Shown here piece after piece: positions 1 through 8,670 of a DNA stretch of 64,000 bases. A program made the translations under genes and the position numbers. Positions within the stretch are counted from its first letter, which is position 1. The number at the start of each line of letters is the position of its first letter. The notes under the pieces were generated by a model, which worked only from the letters and a program-made list of their open reading frames with translations, was not told the origin of the DNA and did not search any database. The stretch spans positions 1 through 64,000 of the forward strand of contig NZ_RCTF01000002.1 in assembly GCF_003667445.1 (NCBI RefSeq), written 5' to 3'. This stretch comes from Xanthobacter tagetidis. GTDB lineage: Bacteria > Pseudomonadota > Alphaproteobacteria > Rhizobiales > Xanthobacteraceae.

Positions 1-934
1 CCTGCGTCTCGGCGGCGGCATCCGCGCGCAGGCGGCGGCGCTCGGCGGCGGCGGCATCCGCCGCGGCCAAATCGCGCCGGCGCAGCTCCACCGCGTGGAC
101 CGCCCCGGCGATGCGCGCCTCCAGCTCGGAGAGAACGCCCTGGCGCGTGCGGGCCTCGGCGAGCTCCGCCTCGTCCTGCCGGTCGCGGGCGGGGGCGGAG
201 AGGCGCGCGAGCCGCTCCTGCGCCGCCTCCAGCGCCTCCAGGGTCCGGGAGAGGTCGGTGCGGCGGGCGGTGAGCACGGCGATCTCGCCGGCGAGCGCCT
301 CGGCCGCCTCGTTGGCCTTGAGGTAGGCGCCGCGCGGCTTGCCGGCCTTGGTGAGCAGGTCGTCGCGCTGCTCCTCGATGGCCTGCGGCAGCGCCAGCCC
401 GCGCTTGCCGCCGAGCACGGCCCCCACCTCGCTCTCCAGCGCCTCGTGGAGGCTGGAGCGCGCGGTCTCCGGCAGCGCGAGGTCGGCGAAGGACAGGCCC
501 TGCTTCACCCACAGCACGCTCCACATGCCGAGCGTGCCGGCCTTGGCGCCGGTCTTGCCCGGCTCCTCGAAGCGCAGCAGGCCGCGCAGCGCATCCTCGG
601 CGGCGTCGCCCTCCAGCGTGCGGCCGTCCGGGCAGTCGAGCCGGGCATAGGGCTTCTTCAGGAAGCGCTTGGTGATGCGATAGAGGCCGCCCTCCACCTC
701 GAACGTCAGCTCCACCACCGGCGCGGCTTGGTTGCGGTCGTTCTGCAAGGCGACGATCTGCTGCGCCTTCGAGGCATGGCGCTCGAACAAAGCGGCGTGG
801 AGCGCGTCGAGCAGGGTGGACTTGCCCATCTCGTTCGCGCCCACCACCACGCTCAGCCCGTCGCCGATGCCGGCAAGGCGCGCCGGGGCGGTGAATTTCT
901 TGAACTGGTTCACGGCGAGCGATCGCAGCTTCAT
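1..934 (-). CDS. AAA-family ATPase, Rad50/SbcC/YhaN-like (3' end beyond window)
   Basis: Only the first ~311 codons lie in the window; the gene continues off the left edge. The N-terminus starts MKLRSLAVNQF and carries a Walker A of the SMC/Rad50 type, GANEMGKST, near residues 34-42. After residue ~150 the sequence becomes Ala/Glu/Arg/Leu-rich and heptad-like, consistent with the start of a long coiled coil. The ATG overlaps the stop of the upstream nuclease gene (ATGA at 931-934), so the pair is probably translationally coupled and forms a Mre11/Rad50-like DNA end-processing complex. The family assignment is firm; whether it matches SbcC or the shorter YhaN cannot be decided without the C-terminal half. 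Confidence 0.88.
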   Translation of the reverse strand, partial: MKLRSLAVNQFKKFTAPARLAGIGDGLSVVVGANEMGKSTLLDALHAALFERHASKAQQIVALQNDRNQAAPVVELTFEVEGGLYRITKRFLKKPYARLDCPDGRTLEGDAAEDALRGLLRFEEPGKTGAKAGTLGMWSVLWVKQGLSFADLALPETARSSLHEALESEVGAVLGGKRGLALPQAIEEQRDDLLTKAGKPRGAYLKANEAAEALAGEIAVLTARRTDLSRTLEALEAAQERLARLSAPARDRQDEAELAEARTRQGVLSELEARIAGAVHAVELRRRDLAAADAAAAERRRLRADAAAETQ

Positions 935-2064
935 CTGCGTCCCGCCTCCAGCTTCATGTGCTCCACATAGAGCTTCTGCAGCGCCTCGGCGGCGAGCGCG
1001 CCCTCGGCGCCGCCGCCTGCCGCCAGCGTGCGCAGGTGCTCGGCCGCCGCGCGCACGAAGCCGCCGCGGTCGATGCGGTCGAGGTCCTCCGCCGTGGGGC
1101 TCGGGAACAGGCGGCGCTCGTCCACCCGGAGCACGCACAGGGCCGCCGAGACGCCCTCGACGATCTCGGCCTCGAACGCGCTGCGGTCCTGGAGCGAGAG
1201 CGCGCCCTCCACCTCCAGATGCACCAGAACCTTGTCGAGCGCCCCGCCGAGCGCGCGCAGGCGGGCGGCGAGATGGTCGATGTCGGCGCGCGCGTTGAGC
1301 TGCGCGTCGAGCGCGAGCCAGCGGAACTGGCCGGTCTCGAACGGGGTGACGCGCGGCCCCGCGCCCGGCCCGTCGATCTCCACCAGCAGCGCCTTGCCCG
1401 CCTCCACGTCGAAGGCGTCGGGCTCGGGCGTGCCGCTGTACCAGCAGCGCGGGCCGATCTGCTGCTGCCGGTGCCAGTCGCCCAGCGCGAGATAAGCGAG
1501 GTCCGCCGCCTGCGGCCGAAGGGGGGAGATGTAGTTGGGCTGGTCGGTGCCCTCCGGCCCGAACCCGGTGACCGAGCCGTGGGCGAGGCCGATGCGGACC
1601 GCCCCCTCTGGCGTCGCCGCACTGTCCATCCAGGCGGTGGGGTCGTCGAGCGTGTGACGGTGGAACAAGGGCGCGGGCAGCAGGAAGGCGCCCGCCTCCA
1701 GCGCCACCGGTGCGCGCGACAGGTGGGCGTGGACGTTTTCGGGCAGGCCGCGCCGCACCAATTGGTCCCACAGGCCGTTCGGCCGGTGCGGGTCGTGGTT
1801 GGCGGGAATGAGGTGCCAGCGGACGCCAGGGAAGTTGCGCATCCGCTCCAGCGGCTGGTTGAGCGAGCGGGTGGAGAGCGCCTCCATGTCGTAGACGTCG
1901 CCCGCCACCAGCACGTGGGTCGCCCCGCGCGCCTGCGCCTCGCCGCCGAGGCGCGTGATCGCGGCAAGGCGCGCCTCCTGGAGCAGCCCCATGGTGGCGG
2001 CATCCAGGAAGCGGAAGACCTTGCCGATCTGCCAGTCGGAGGTGTGGATCAGCCTGAGGGGCAC
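931..2064 (-). CDS. Metallophosphoesterase, SbcD/Mre11/YhaO-like DNA nuclease
   Basis: A 377-residue calcineurin-like phosphoesterase. Metal-binding motifs are visible: HTSDWQIG at residues 7-14 (first site, with Gln where many SbcD proteins have His), GDVYD near 54-58 and NHD near 89. It is predicted to be a Mn-dependent exo/endonuclease acting with the ATPase encoded immediately downstream, with which it shares an ATGA overlap. The length matches small YhaO-type nucleases. DNA repair or end processing is inferred from the pair; no phage or defence genes are adjacent. Confidence 0.85.
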   Translation of the reverse strand: MPLRLIHTSDWQIGKVFRFLDAATMGLLQEARLAAITRLGGEAQARGATHVLVAGDVYDMEALSTRSLNQPLERMRNFPGVRWHLIPANHDPHRPNGLWDQLVRRGLPENVHAHLSRAPVALEAGAFLLPAPLFHRHTLDDPTAWMDSAATPEGAVRIGLAHGSVTGFGPEGTDQPNYISPLRPQAADLAYLALGDWHRQQQIGPRCWYSGTPEPDAFDVEAGKALLVEIDGPGAGPRVTPFETGQFRWLALDAQLNARADIDHLAARLRALGGALDKVLVHLEVEGALSLQDRSAFEAEIVEGVSAALCVLRVDERRLFPSPTAEDLDRIDRGGFVRAAAEHLRTLAAGGGAEGALAAEALQKLYVEHMKLEAGRR

Positions 2065-2323
2065 CGGTCATCCCGGGTGGCGAGGAGGATTCGCCGCGAT
2101 CCTAGAGCGCGACCCGAGCAGATGGAACAGACCGCTGCCGTCTCCCGCCGATCTGCCCTTCTTCGCCGCCGGAAACCGTCCTGCCGCTGCACCGAGGGGG
2201 ACAGCTCACGGCGCAGAAGACGACGCGCGGCGGGGCGAAAGGCCGCGTTCTACCCCAAATGGGTCATGTAGGCTCCCGGCTCCCCCCATACGATGCAGCC
2301 CTATTCAGCATTAGGAGGATGCG

Positions 2324-2614
2324 GTGCGTACTCTTGTCATCGCAATACTGGCGATCCTGGCTCTCTCGGTGGCGCCCGTTCGCGCGGATCCAGGCAGTTC
2401 GACCACCCTATCCCTGGCTCAGATCAAGGACCGCATTGCAACGTCACCGTCACCGTCTGACAGCAGGACAAAGGTTGCCGAGCAGGTCTGCTACGGAAAG
2501 GGTGGCCGCTTTACCTGCAATGGCGACAAGTGCTGCTACAACGGCAAAGCCAATTGGTGCTGCAAGCCTGGCCAATGGTGCGGCGAGCATTTGGAGTGCG
2601 TCTGGCCGCGATAG
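2324..2614 (+). CDS. Small secreted cysteine-rich protein
   Basis: A 96-residue protein with a clear Sec signal peptide (MRTLVIAILAILALSVAPVRA, cleavage probably after Ala21) and a C-terminal domain with eight Cys spaced C-x8-C-x4-CC-x7-CC-x5-C-x5-C. I chose the GTG at 2324 because AGGAGG at 2313-2318 is 5 nt upstream; the ATG at 2319 is too close to it and in another frame. The spacing resembles a half-granulin or knottin-like disulfide fold, but I recognise no family. The gene is visibly less GC-rich than its neighbours and stands alone, suggesting acquisition. Export to the periplasm or outside is expected; function unknown. Confidence 0.72.
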   Translation: MRTLVIAILAILALSVAPVRADPGSSTTLSLAQIKDRIATSPSPSDSRTKVAEQVCYGKGGRFTCNGDKCCYNGKANWCCKPGQWCGEHLECVWPR

Positions 2615-2655
2615 GCGCGGGGAAAGGCGGGCCGGCGGCTCGTTTGCGTGACGGG

Positions 2656-2675
2656 CCCTTCCTGCTGCGGAAGGG
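2656..2675 (+). terminator. Hairpin downstream of the Cys-rich gene
   Basis: CCCTTCC and GGAAGGG form a 7-bp stem with a 6-nt loop about 40 nt after the stop codon at 2614. No long T-run follows, so this is a possible terminator or 3' stabilising hairpin only. Confidence 0.4.
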
Positions 2676-2757
2676 TGGGCCACCTCCTTGACCCGCCAGG
2701 CGCGGCGCATCCGCCGCCGCATTTTGGACGCGGTTGCCTGTCAGCGCGGTCGCCTCC

Positions 2758-3273
2758 ATGGCCGCCACCGATCCTCCTCCCCGCCGCCGCGCCCGCAATC
2801 CTCTCCTGAGGGCGCTCGGGCTCGTGTTCCGCATCGTCGCCGGCGCGGTGATCGTGCTCGACGAACTGGTTCGCCCGCTCTACCGCCCGCTGCTGCGGTG
2901 GATCGCCGGGCTGCGCCTGATGCAGGCGCTGGAGCGCTGGGTGTCCTCGCTCTCGCCGTATCTCGTGCTGGTGCTCATCGGCGTGCCCTATCTGGTGGTG
3001 GAGCCGCTGAAGTTCGTGGCGCTGCTCAAGATTGCCGACGGCCACGTGAAGACCGGCACCATCGCCTTCCTCCTGGCGCACCTCGTCTCGTTCGTGCTGA
3101 TCGAGCGCATCTTCACCGCCGGGCGGACCCAGCTGATGACGCTGCGTCCGGTGGCCTGGATGGTGACCACCGCCGCCTCGGTGCGCGACGCCATCGCCGC
3201 CTTCGTCCACCTGGACCGTCTCAAGGCCCGCCTGCGGGCGCTGGTGCGCTGGGCGCGCATGCACATGCGCTGA
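2758..3273 (+). CDS. Hypothetical membrane protein
   Basis: A 171-residue protein starting MAATDPPPRRRA. An upstream in-frame TTG at 2734 is possible but less likely. After a basic N-terminus there are about three hydrophobic stretches (roughly residues 20-40, 65-88 and 95-113), followed by a basic, Arg-rich tail. The pattern suggests an inner-membrane protein with positively charged cytoplasmic ends. I do not recognise a named family. It is transcribed in the same direction as the downstream Dps gene, but the 154-bp gap argues against tight coupling. Confidence 0.7.
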   Translation: MAATDPPPRRRARNPLLRALGLVFRIVAGAVIVLDELVRPLYRPLLRWIAGLRLMQALERWVSSLSPYLVLVLIGVPYLVVEPLKFVALLKIADGHVKTGTIAFLLAHLVSFVLIERIFTAGRTQLMTLRPVAWMVTTAASVRDAIAAFVHLDRLKARLRALVRWARMHMR

Positions 3274-3427
3274 GGGGGCGCCCGGCCGTCCGGTCGGCCG
3301 AGACCGGCGCGCGAGCGGGGAATTTCCGGCAAGCGGGAACGGGACCGGGGTTCCCGCGTTTCCGCCCTGCCGGGCGGTGGGTCAGCGCGCTGGATACCCC
3401 CGCCATCCGCACGAAAGGGACCCCGTC

Positions 3428-3940
3428 ATGCCCACTCCCGCCAAGGAGCGCCGCAAGGCCGCGCTGCGCACCCCCACCGACCTCGGCGACAACGCCACCA
3501 AGGACATCGCCGGCGCGCTCACGGGCCTGCTCGCCGACATGTTCGCGCTCTATCTGAAGACCAAGAACTTCCACTGGCACATGTCCGGCCCACACTTCCG
3601 CGACTATCATCTGATGCTCGACGAGCAGAGCGAGCAGATCTTCGCCACCACCGACGATCTTGCCGAGCGCGCCCGCAAGGTGGGCGGCACCACGCTGCGC
3701 TCCATCGGCCACATCCACCGCCTCCAGCGGCTCGCCGACAACGACGCGGACTTCGTGACCCCCGAGGACATGCTGGCCGAGCTGATGGAGGACAATAAGA
3801 GCCTGATCGGCTTCCTGCGCGAGGTCCACGACGTGTGCGACGAATTCAACGACGTCGCCACCGCCAGCCTGATCGAGAATTGGATCGACGAGGCCGAGCG
3901 CCGGGTGTGGTTCCTGTTCGAGACCACCCGGACCCGCTGA
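3428..3940 (+). CDS. dps: Dps-family DNA-protection / miniferritin protein
   Basis: A 170-residue ferritin-like four-helix protein. The diagnostic Dps segment is present: NFHWHMSGPHF followed by a helix ending TDDLAERARKVGG, supplying the inter-subunit ferroxidase residues (His, Asp, Glu). The start at 3428 (MPTPAKERRK) follows a GAAAGGGA-like ribosome site; the longer frame from 3377 lacks one. The Lys/Arg-rich N-terminus is typical of Dps proteins that bind DNA. Expected roles are iron oxidation and storage with H2O2 consumption and nucleoid protection. It is monocistronic and converges on the LysR gene. Confidence 0.88.
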   Translation: MPTPAKERRKAALRTPTDLGDNATKDIAGALTGLLADMFALYLKTKNFHWHMSGPHFRDYHLMLDEQSEQIFATTDDLAERARKVGGTTLRSIGHIHRLQRLADNDADFVTPEDMLAELMEDNKSLIGFLREVHDVCDEFNDVATASLIENWIDEAERRVWFLFETTRTR

Positions 3941-3959
3941 GGCCGGCCTGCTGCCGGCC
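3941..3959 (+). terminator. Hairpin between convergent dps and LysR genes
   Basis: GGCCGGC, a 5-nt loop and GCCGGCC directly follow the dps stop codon. It is perfectly symmetric, so it could serve both convergent genes. There is no clear T-tract. Confidence 0.45.
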
Positions 3960-4005
3960 CTGCGAATGGCCTTCGCCGCGCCCCGCGGAGCGGCGGAGGC
4001 CCGGC

Positions 4006-4890
4006 TCAGGCGGCGGTCTTCAATTCCGCCGCCAGGGCCTCGACGAACAGCCGCACCTTCGCCGGCACCATGCGGCGGGTGGGATAGACCGCCCAGATGC
4101 CGAGCGGCACCGGCACCGCATCGGCGAGCGCCACCTCCTTGAGGGTGCCGGCCGTAAGGTCCGGCCCCACGTTCCAGAGCGAGAGCATGGCGATGCCGAG
4201 TCCGCCCCGGCAGGCCGCGTGAAGAGCGTCGATGGAATTGGCGGTGAACCGCCCGGCCACCCGGACGCGGGCGACCTCGCGCCCGCCGCCGAAGCTCCAA
4301 TGGGTGGCGCCGCTCATGGTCAGGCACGCGTGCCCGTGCAGCGCGGCCAGCGTGGCGGGGGCGCCGTGGCGGGCGATGTAGTCGGGCGCGGCCACCAGCA
4401 CGCGCGGGCTGTCGCCGAGCCTGCGGCCCACCAGTTCGCTGTCCGCCGGGGTGGCGATGCGGATGGCGAGGTCGATGCCCTCGGCGACGATGTCCAGAAC
4501 CCCGTCGGTCAGGTGCAGGTCGACCTCGACCTTGGGATGCGCGAGCATGAAGCGCGCCATGAGCGGCACCAGCACGCGCCGGCCGAAGGCGAACGAGGTG
4601 GTGACGCGCAGCAGCCCGTGCGCCTCCGCATCGCTGCCGCGCACGCTGGCGCGGGCGGCGGCCTGCTCCTCCAGCATGGCGCGGGCGTGGGGCAGGAGCG
4701 CCTGGCCTTCCTCGGTGAGCGAGAAGGCGCGCGTCGTGCGATGGGCGAGCCGCACGCCCAGCTCGCGCTCCAAGGTGGCCAGGAGCCGGCTCGCCGTCAT
4801 GGGCGAGAGCCGCAGCCGACGGGCGCCTGCCGCGAGGCTTCCGGCCGACGCGGTTTCCACCAGAAGGGCGAGGGCGGTGAGATCGAGCAT
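4006..4890 (-). CDS. LysR-family transcriptional regulator
   Basis: A 294-residue LTTR with an N-terminal winged HTH (MLDLTALALLVETASAGS, then the recognition helix around SPMTASRLLATLERELG, residues ~30-48) and a C-terminal substrate-binding domain. It is divergent from an MFS exporter gene, with the 139-bp AT-rich gap between them as the likely shared regulatory region. By analogy with LTTR-exporter pairs it probably controls the transporter; the effector is unknown. Confidence 0.88.
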   Translation of the reverse strand: MLDLTALALLVETASAGSLAAGARRLRLSPMTASRLLATLERELGVRLAHRTTRAFSLTEEGQALLPHARAMLEEQAAARASVRGSDAEAHGLLRVTTSFAFGRRVLVPLMARFMLAHPKVEVDLHLTDGVLDIVAEGIDLAIRIATPADSELVGRRLGDSPRVLVAAPDYIARHGAPATLAALHGHACLTMSGATHWSFGGGREVARVRVAGRFTANSIDALHAACRGGLGIAMLSLWNVGPDLTAGTLKEVALADAVPVPLGIWAVYPTRRMVPAKVRLFVEALAAELKTAA

Positions 4891-5029
4891 ATCGAATTTA
4901 GATATATCAGTGCATCGTTAGCAGAGATTATATCCTGAATTAGGTCAACCTATCTTCCATCCCGACACCGCGGCCCGCGCCGATGCCCTGGCTGGCATCC
5001 GCCCGGATGACCGCGGCCGGGAGACCGAC
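4891..5029. promoter_or_regulatory. LysR/MFS divergent regulatory region
   Basis: A 139-bp gap, markedly AT-rich at 4890-4945. It contains the self-complementary GATATATC at 4901-4908 and two related blocks (GAATTTAG near 4894, GAATTAG near 4937). These could hold LTTR sites and back-to-back promoters, but no single T-N11-A box is clearly best. Confidence 0.4.
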
Positions 5030-6241
5030 ATGACAGCGCACAATCCTGCGCCGGCGGACGCGAAGGCGGCCGGTCCGGCCCTCACCTTCGCCATGGCGGC
5101 TGCGGCAGGCCTCGCGGTCGCCAACATCTACTACAACCAGCCCATGCTGGCGCAGATCGAGCAGGAGCTTCCGGGCGCGCTCGGCGGCGCGATCCCCACC
5201 GCCACGCAGCTGGGCTACGCGCTCGGCCTGTTCCTGCTGGTGCCGCTGGGCGATCTCGTGGAGCGGCGGCGCCTGATCGTCCTGCAGTTCGTGCTGCTCG
5301 CGGCGGCGCTGGTGCTGGCGGCGACGGCCCCGAGCGCCGCGGTGCTGGTGCTCGCCTCCCTTTTGGTGGGGCTCGGCGCGACCGTGGCGCAGCAGATCGT
5401 GCCCTTCGCCGCGCACCTCGCCGCCCCCGAGCGGCGCGGCGCCACGGTGGGCACGGTGATGGCCGGGCTTTTGTCCGGCATCCTGCTCAGCCGCACGCTC
5501 GCGGGCTTCGTCGCCACCCATGGCGGCTGGCGCGAGATGTTCTGGTTCGCGGTGCCGCTCGCGCTCGCCATGGCGGGCGTGATGGCGCTGGTGCTGCCGC
5601 GCAGCGCGCCCGACGCACGCATGGGCTACGGCCGCCTCATCGCCTCCATCGGCGAGTTGTGGAGCGCTTTCCCGGCGCTCCGGCTCGCGGCGGCGACGCA
5701 GGCGCTGATCTTCGCCGCCTTCTCGGTGTTCTGGACCATCCTCGCCTTCCGCCTGGAGGCGCCGCGCTTCGGGCTCGGCCCCGATGTGGCCGGCCTGTTC
5801 GGTCTGATCGGCGCGGTGGGCATCCTGGCGGCGCCGCTCGCCGGGCGCTTCGCCGACCGCCACGGACCGACCGGGGCGGTGCTGATGGGCACGGCGGTGG
5901 CGCTCGCCGCCTGGATCGCGCTCGGCGCCTTCGGCACGCTCGCCGGGCTGGTGCTGGGCTGCGTGCTTCTGGATTTCGGCATGCAGAGCGCCCTGGTCGC
6001 GCACCAGCACATCGTCTACGCGCTGAAGCCCGAGGCGCGGGCGCGGCTCAACACCGCCTTCATGGGCGTGATGTTCCTGGGCGGCGCCGCCGGCTCGGGC
6101 CTCGGCACGCTGGCGTGGGATGCGGGCGGGTGGGAGCTGGTGAGCGCGCTGGGCATCGGCTTCGCACTCGCCGCGGCCCTGCTCCAGGCCCTCGCCTGGC
6201 GTGCGCGCCGCGCCAGGCGGGCCGGCGCCGCGGCCGGCTGA
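5030..6241 (+). CDS. MFS transporter (DHA/YnfM-like efflux type)
   Basis: A 403-residue protein with about 12 hydrophobic segments. The motif-A-like loop after TM2 reads [11 protein letters not shown] (residues ~77-87), and the N-terminus has [13 protein letters not shown], frequent in YnfM/DHA1-type permeases. Drug or metabolite export is the family expectation; the substrate cannot be read from sequence. It is divergent from the LysR gene that probably regulates it and nearly touches the convergent AraC gene (5-bp gap). Confidence 0.85.
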   Translation: MTAHNPAPADAKAAGPALTFAMAAAAGLAVANIYYNQPMLAQIEQELPGALGGAIPTATQLGYALGLFLLVPLGDLVERRRLIVLQFVLLAAALVLAATAPSAAVLVLASLLVGLGATVAQQIVPFAAHLAAPERRGATVGTVMAGLLSGILLSRTLAGFVATHGGWREMFWFAVPLALAMAGVMALVLPRSAPDARMGYGRLIASIGELWSAFPALRLAAATQALIFAAFSVFWTILAFRLEAPRFGLGPDVAGLFGLIGAVGILAAPLAGRFADRHGPTGAVLMGTAVALAAWIALGAFGTLAGLVLGCVLLDFGMQSALVAHQHIVYALKPEARARLNTAFMGVMFLGGAAGSGLGTLAWDAGGWELVSALGIGFALAAALLQALAWRARRARRAGAAAG

Positions 6242-6246
6242 CGCGC

Positions 6247-7230
6247 TCAGCCGCGGCGGCGATAGGCGCCGGGGCTCTGCCCGGTCCATTTGCGGAACGC
6301 GCGGTGGAATGCGCTCGGCTCGGAAAAGCCCAGATCGGCGGCGATCTCGCCCACCCCGCGCCCGCCGGCGCCGAGCCACTCCAAAGCGAGGGAGCGGCGC
6401 ACCTCCTCCTTGATGTCGCGATAGGTCTGCCCCTCCGCCTTCAGCCGGCGCCGAAGCGTCAGTTCGGACAGGCGCAGGCGGGCGGCGATGGCGCCGACGC
6501 CCGGCCAGGCGGTGGGCGGCGCGGCGCGCAGGTGCACCCGCACCCGCGCGGCAAGCCCGGCATCGTGGCGGTAGCGCACCAGGATGTTGGCGGGCGCGCG
6601 GCGCAGGAACTCCGCCAGCGCCTTCTCGTCGCGCCGCGCCGGCAGCTTCAGGAAGGCGGCGTCGAAGGCGAGCACGCTCGCCGGCTGGGAGAAGCGCACC
6701 GGCGCGCCGAAGAACAGGCCGTAGTCCGGCCCGTGCGCCGGGCTCGGGGCGCGGAAGTCCACCCCGCGCAGCGGGATGCGCCGGCCCACCAGCCAGCAGG
6801 TGATGCCGTGCACGATCACCCAGAAGGTGCGGTAGGCGAAGGCCGAGCGCGCCGGCCCGTCGTCCTCCAGCACGATCCGGGCGAGGCCGTCCGCGACCTC
6901 AAGCCGTCCGTGGGGCGCGTCGAGCACCAGGCGCAGGAAGCGCAGCGCACGCTTCAGCGCCTCCTCCAGCGTCGCCGCATGGAGGATGACCTGGCACAGC
7001 ATGGCGAAGCTGCCGGCGCGCATGGGCCGCGCGCCCATGCCGAAATATTCGTCGTCGAGCGCGCGCGCGATCTCGCGCCACAGCGCGCCGTACTGCTCCG
7101 CCGAGACCGAGGCGCCCACGGGGTCGGGAATGCCCGCGCGCGCCAGCAGCGGCGCCACGGGCAGGCCGGCGCGGCGCACCCCGGCGAGGGCGTCCTCGAC
7201 GAAGCCGGCCGAGATCATGCGCCGCTCCAT
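6247..7230 (-). CDS. AraC-family transcriptional regulator
   Basis: A 327-residue regulator. The N-terminal ~200 residues match the arabinose-binding-like domain of OruR/ArgR-type AraC proteins, and the C-terminal ~100 residues hold the double HTH, ending GEIAADLGFSEPSAFHRAFRKWTG with the typical AraC signature. I chose the ATG at 7230 because AGGAGG lies just upstream; a longer TTG start at 7269 is unlikely. It is divergent from the SDR gene at 7376, and a TGGCA/TGCCA inverted pair (7258-7262, 7281-7285) in the gap could be part of its binding site. It probably controls the SDR and perhaps the downstream thiolase. Confidence 0.85.
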   Translation of the reverse strand: MERRMISAGFVEDALAGVRRAGLPVAPLLARAGIPDPVGASVSAEQYGALWREIARALDDEYFGMGARPMRAGSFAMLCQVILHAATLEEALKRALRFLRLVLDAPHGRLEVADGLARIVLEDDGPARSAFAYRTFWVIVHGITCWLVGRRIPLRGVDFRAPSPAHGPDYGLFFGAPVRFSQPASVLAFDAAFLKLPARRDEKALAEFLRRAPANILVRYRHDAGLAARVRVHLRAAPPTAWPGVGAIAARLRLSELTLRRRLKAEGQTYRDIKEEVRRSLALEWLGAGGRGVGEIAADLGFSEPSAFHRAFRKWTGQSPGAYRRRG

Positions 7231-7375
7231 GGGGCCTCCTGCGGGTCGCGCTCGACATGGCAAAATCAATCAATGAATTATGCCAATAGCGTCATCGCTT
7301 GCCATATGAAAGGGCGGCTAGATCGCCGCGAATGCTGGCGCAGAACGCCGCCAAGGCCGCCGGGAGGGCCACAGG

Positions 7376-8143
7376 ATGCAGATCAGGGATCATGTCTTTC
7401 TCGTCACCGGCGCCGGCTCCGGGCTCGGCGCGGCGGTGGCGCGCATGCTGGTGGGCGAGGGCGCGCGCGTGGTGATCGTCGACGTGAACGCCGAGGCCGG
7501 CGCCGCGGTGGCGGCCGAGCTCGGCGATGCCGCCCGCTTCCAGCGCGCGGACGTAACCAGCGAGGACGACGGCATCGCCGCGGTGAAGCTTGCCCGCGAC
7601 GCGTTCGGCCACGTCCACGGCCTCGTGAACTGCGCCGGCGTCGCGCCGGGCGAGAAGGTGGTGGGGCGCGAGGGGCCGCATCGGCTGGACAGCTTCGCCC
7701 GCGCGGTCGCCATCAACCTCGTCGGCACCTTCAACATGCTGCGCCTTGCAGCCGACGCCATCGTCAAGGAGGCGCCGGACGCCGAGGGCGAGCGCGGCGT
7801 GATCGTCAACACCGCCTCCATCGCGGCCTATGACGGGCAGATCGGCCAGGCGGCCTACGCCGCCTCCAAGGGCGGCGTCGCCGCGCTCACTTTGCCGGCG
7901 GCGCGCGAGCTGGCGCGCTTCGGCGTGCGCGTCGTGACCATCGCGCCGGGCATCTTCGAGACGCCGATGATGACCGGCATGCCGCAGGAGGTGCAGGACG
8001 CGCTGGGCAAGAGCGTGCCGTTCCCGCCGCGCCTCGGCCGGCCGGCGGAATATGCCGCCATGGTGCGGCACATCCTTCAGAACACCATGCTGAACGGCGA
8101 GGTCATCCGCCTCGACGGCGCGCTGCGCATGCCGCCGCGCTGA
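7376..8143 (+). CDS. Short-chain dehydrogenase, type-II 3-hydroxyacyl-CoA dehydrogenase-like
   Basis: A 255-residue classical SDR with the NAD(P) motif TGAGSGLG at residues ~11-18, the catalytic Tyr/Lys in YAASKGG near 162-168, and an HSD10-like C-terminus containing [10 protein letters not shown] and the late [12 protein letters not shown] segment. That pattern is typical of enzymes oxidising 3-hydroxyacyl-CoA in beta-oxidation. A GGGAGG ribosome site precedes the ATG. The thiolase that would take its product follows 527 bp later on the same strand, across a repeat block. Confidence 0.85.
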   Translation: MQIRDHVFLVTGAGSGLGAAVARMLVGEGARVVIVDVNAEAGAAVAAELGDAARFQRADVTSEDDGIAAVKLARDAFGHVHGLVNCAGVAPGEKVVGREGPHRLDSFARAVAINLVGTFNMLRLAADAIVKEAPDAEGERGVIVNTASIAAYDGQIGQAAYAASKGGVAALTLPAARELARFGVRVVTIAPGIFETPMMTGMPQEVQDALGKSVPFPPRLGRPAEYAAMVRHILQNTMLNGEVIRLDGALRMPPR

Positions 8144-8670
8144 GCGGCACGCGGGACGGTGCGCTCTCTGTCCTGGACTTCACGTCCCGCCGTCATCCCC
8201 CCGCCTCGTGCGGTGGATCCCCCCGGCGGCGGGGCGGGTGCCTGGGTGACAAAGGCAGAGCAAGCGGCCCGGTGGATGCCCCGGACGAGCCGGGGCATGA
8301 CGGAGCTGAAGGGCGGCTGGAGAATCCCGCGCACCGTCATCCCCCCGCCTCGTGCGGTGGATCCCCCCGGCGGCGGGGCGGGTGCTTGGGTGACAAAGGC
8401 AGAGCAAGCGGCTCGATGGATGCCCCGGACGAGCCGGGGCATGACGGAGCTGAAGGGCGGCTGGAGAATCCCGCGCACCGTCATCCCCCGGCTTGTCCGG
8501 GGGATCCACTCTGCGGCCAGGCGGGTGCTCGGGTGTTGAAGCCGGGGCAAGCGGCCCGGTGGATGCCCCGGACGAGCCGGGGCATCCACCGGCTTGAAGG
8601 TACGAGGCCCGTGACCCATGAGGGGCAAGACCGCCTCTCGTCCGGTCTGGAATTCAGGGAGGACCAGAAA
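8144..8670. repeat. Intergenic tandem 144-bp repeat with palindromic elements
   Basis: This non-coding stretch holds two near-identical copies of a 144-bp unit (8191-8334 and 8335-8478) plus the start of a third that diverges after CGTCATCCCCC (8479 on). Each unit contains inverted pairs such as CCCCGGACGAGCCGGGG. At 8483-8505 a perfect hairpin, ATCCCCCGG / CCGGGGGAT, has a 5-nt CTTGT loop. The same palindrome family recurs at 12012-12044 and 58285-58307. Short frames across the repeats are unlikely to be coding. Confidence 0.85.

Noticed and set aside
1..2064. A defence-type SbcC/D-like nuclease system
   Set aside because: No defence, phage or mobile genes adjoin; the pair fits housekeeping Rad50/Mre11-like end processing and the ATPase is incomplete here.
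8144..8670. CRISPR-like array or small coding frames across the repeats
   Set aside because: Units are 144 bp, near-identical along their whole length with no short-repeat/unique-spacer pattern; the frames simply follow repeat periodicity.
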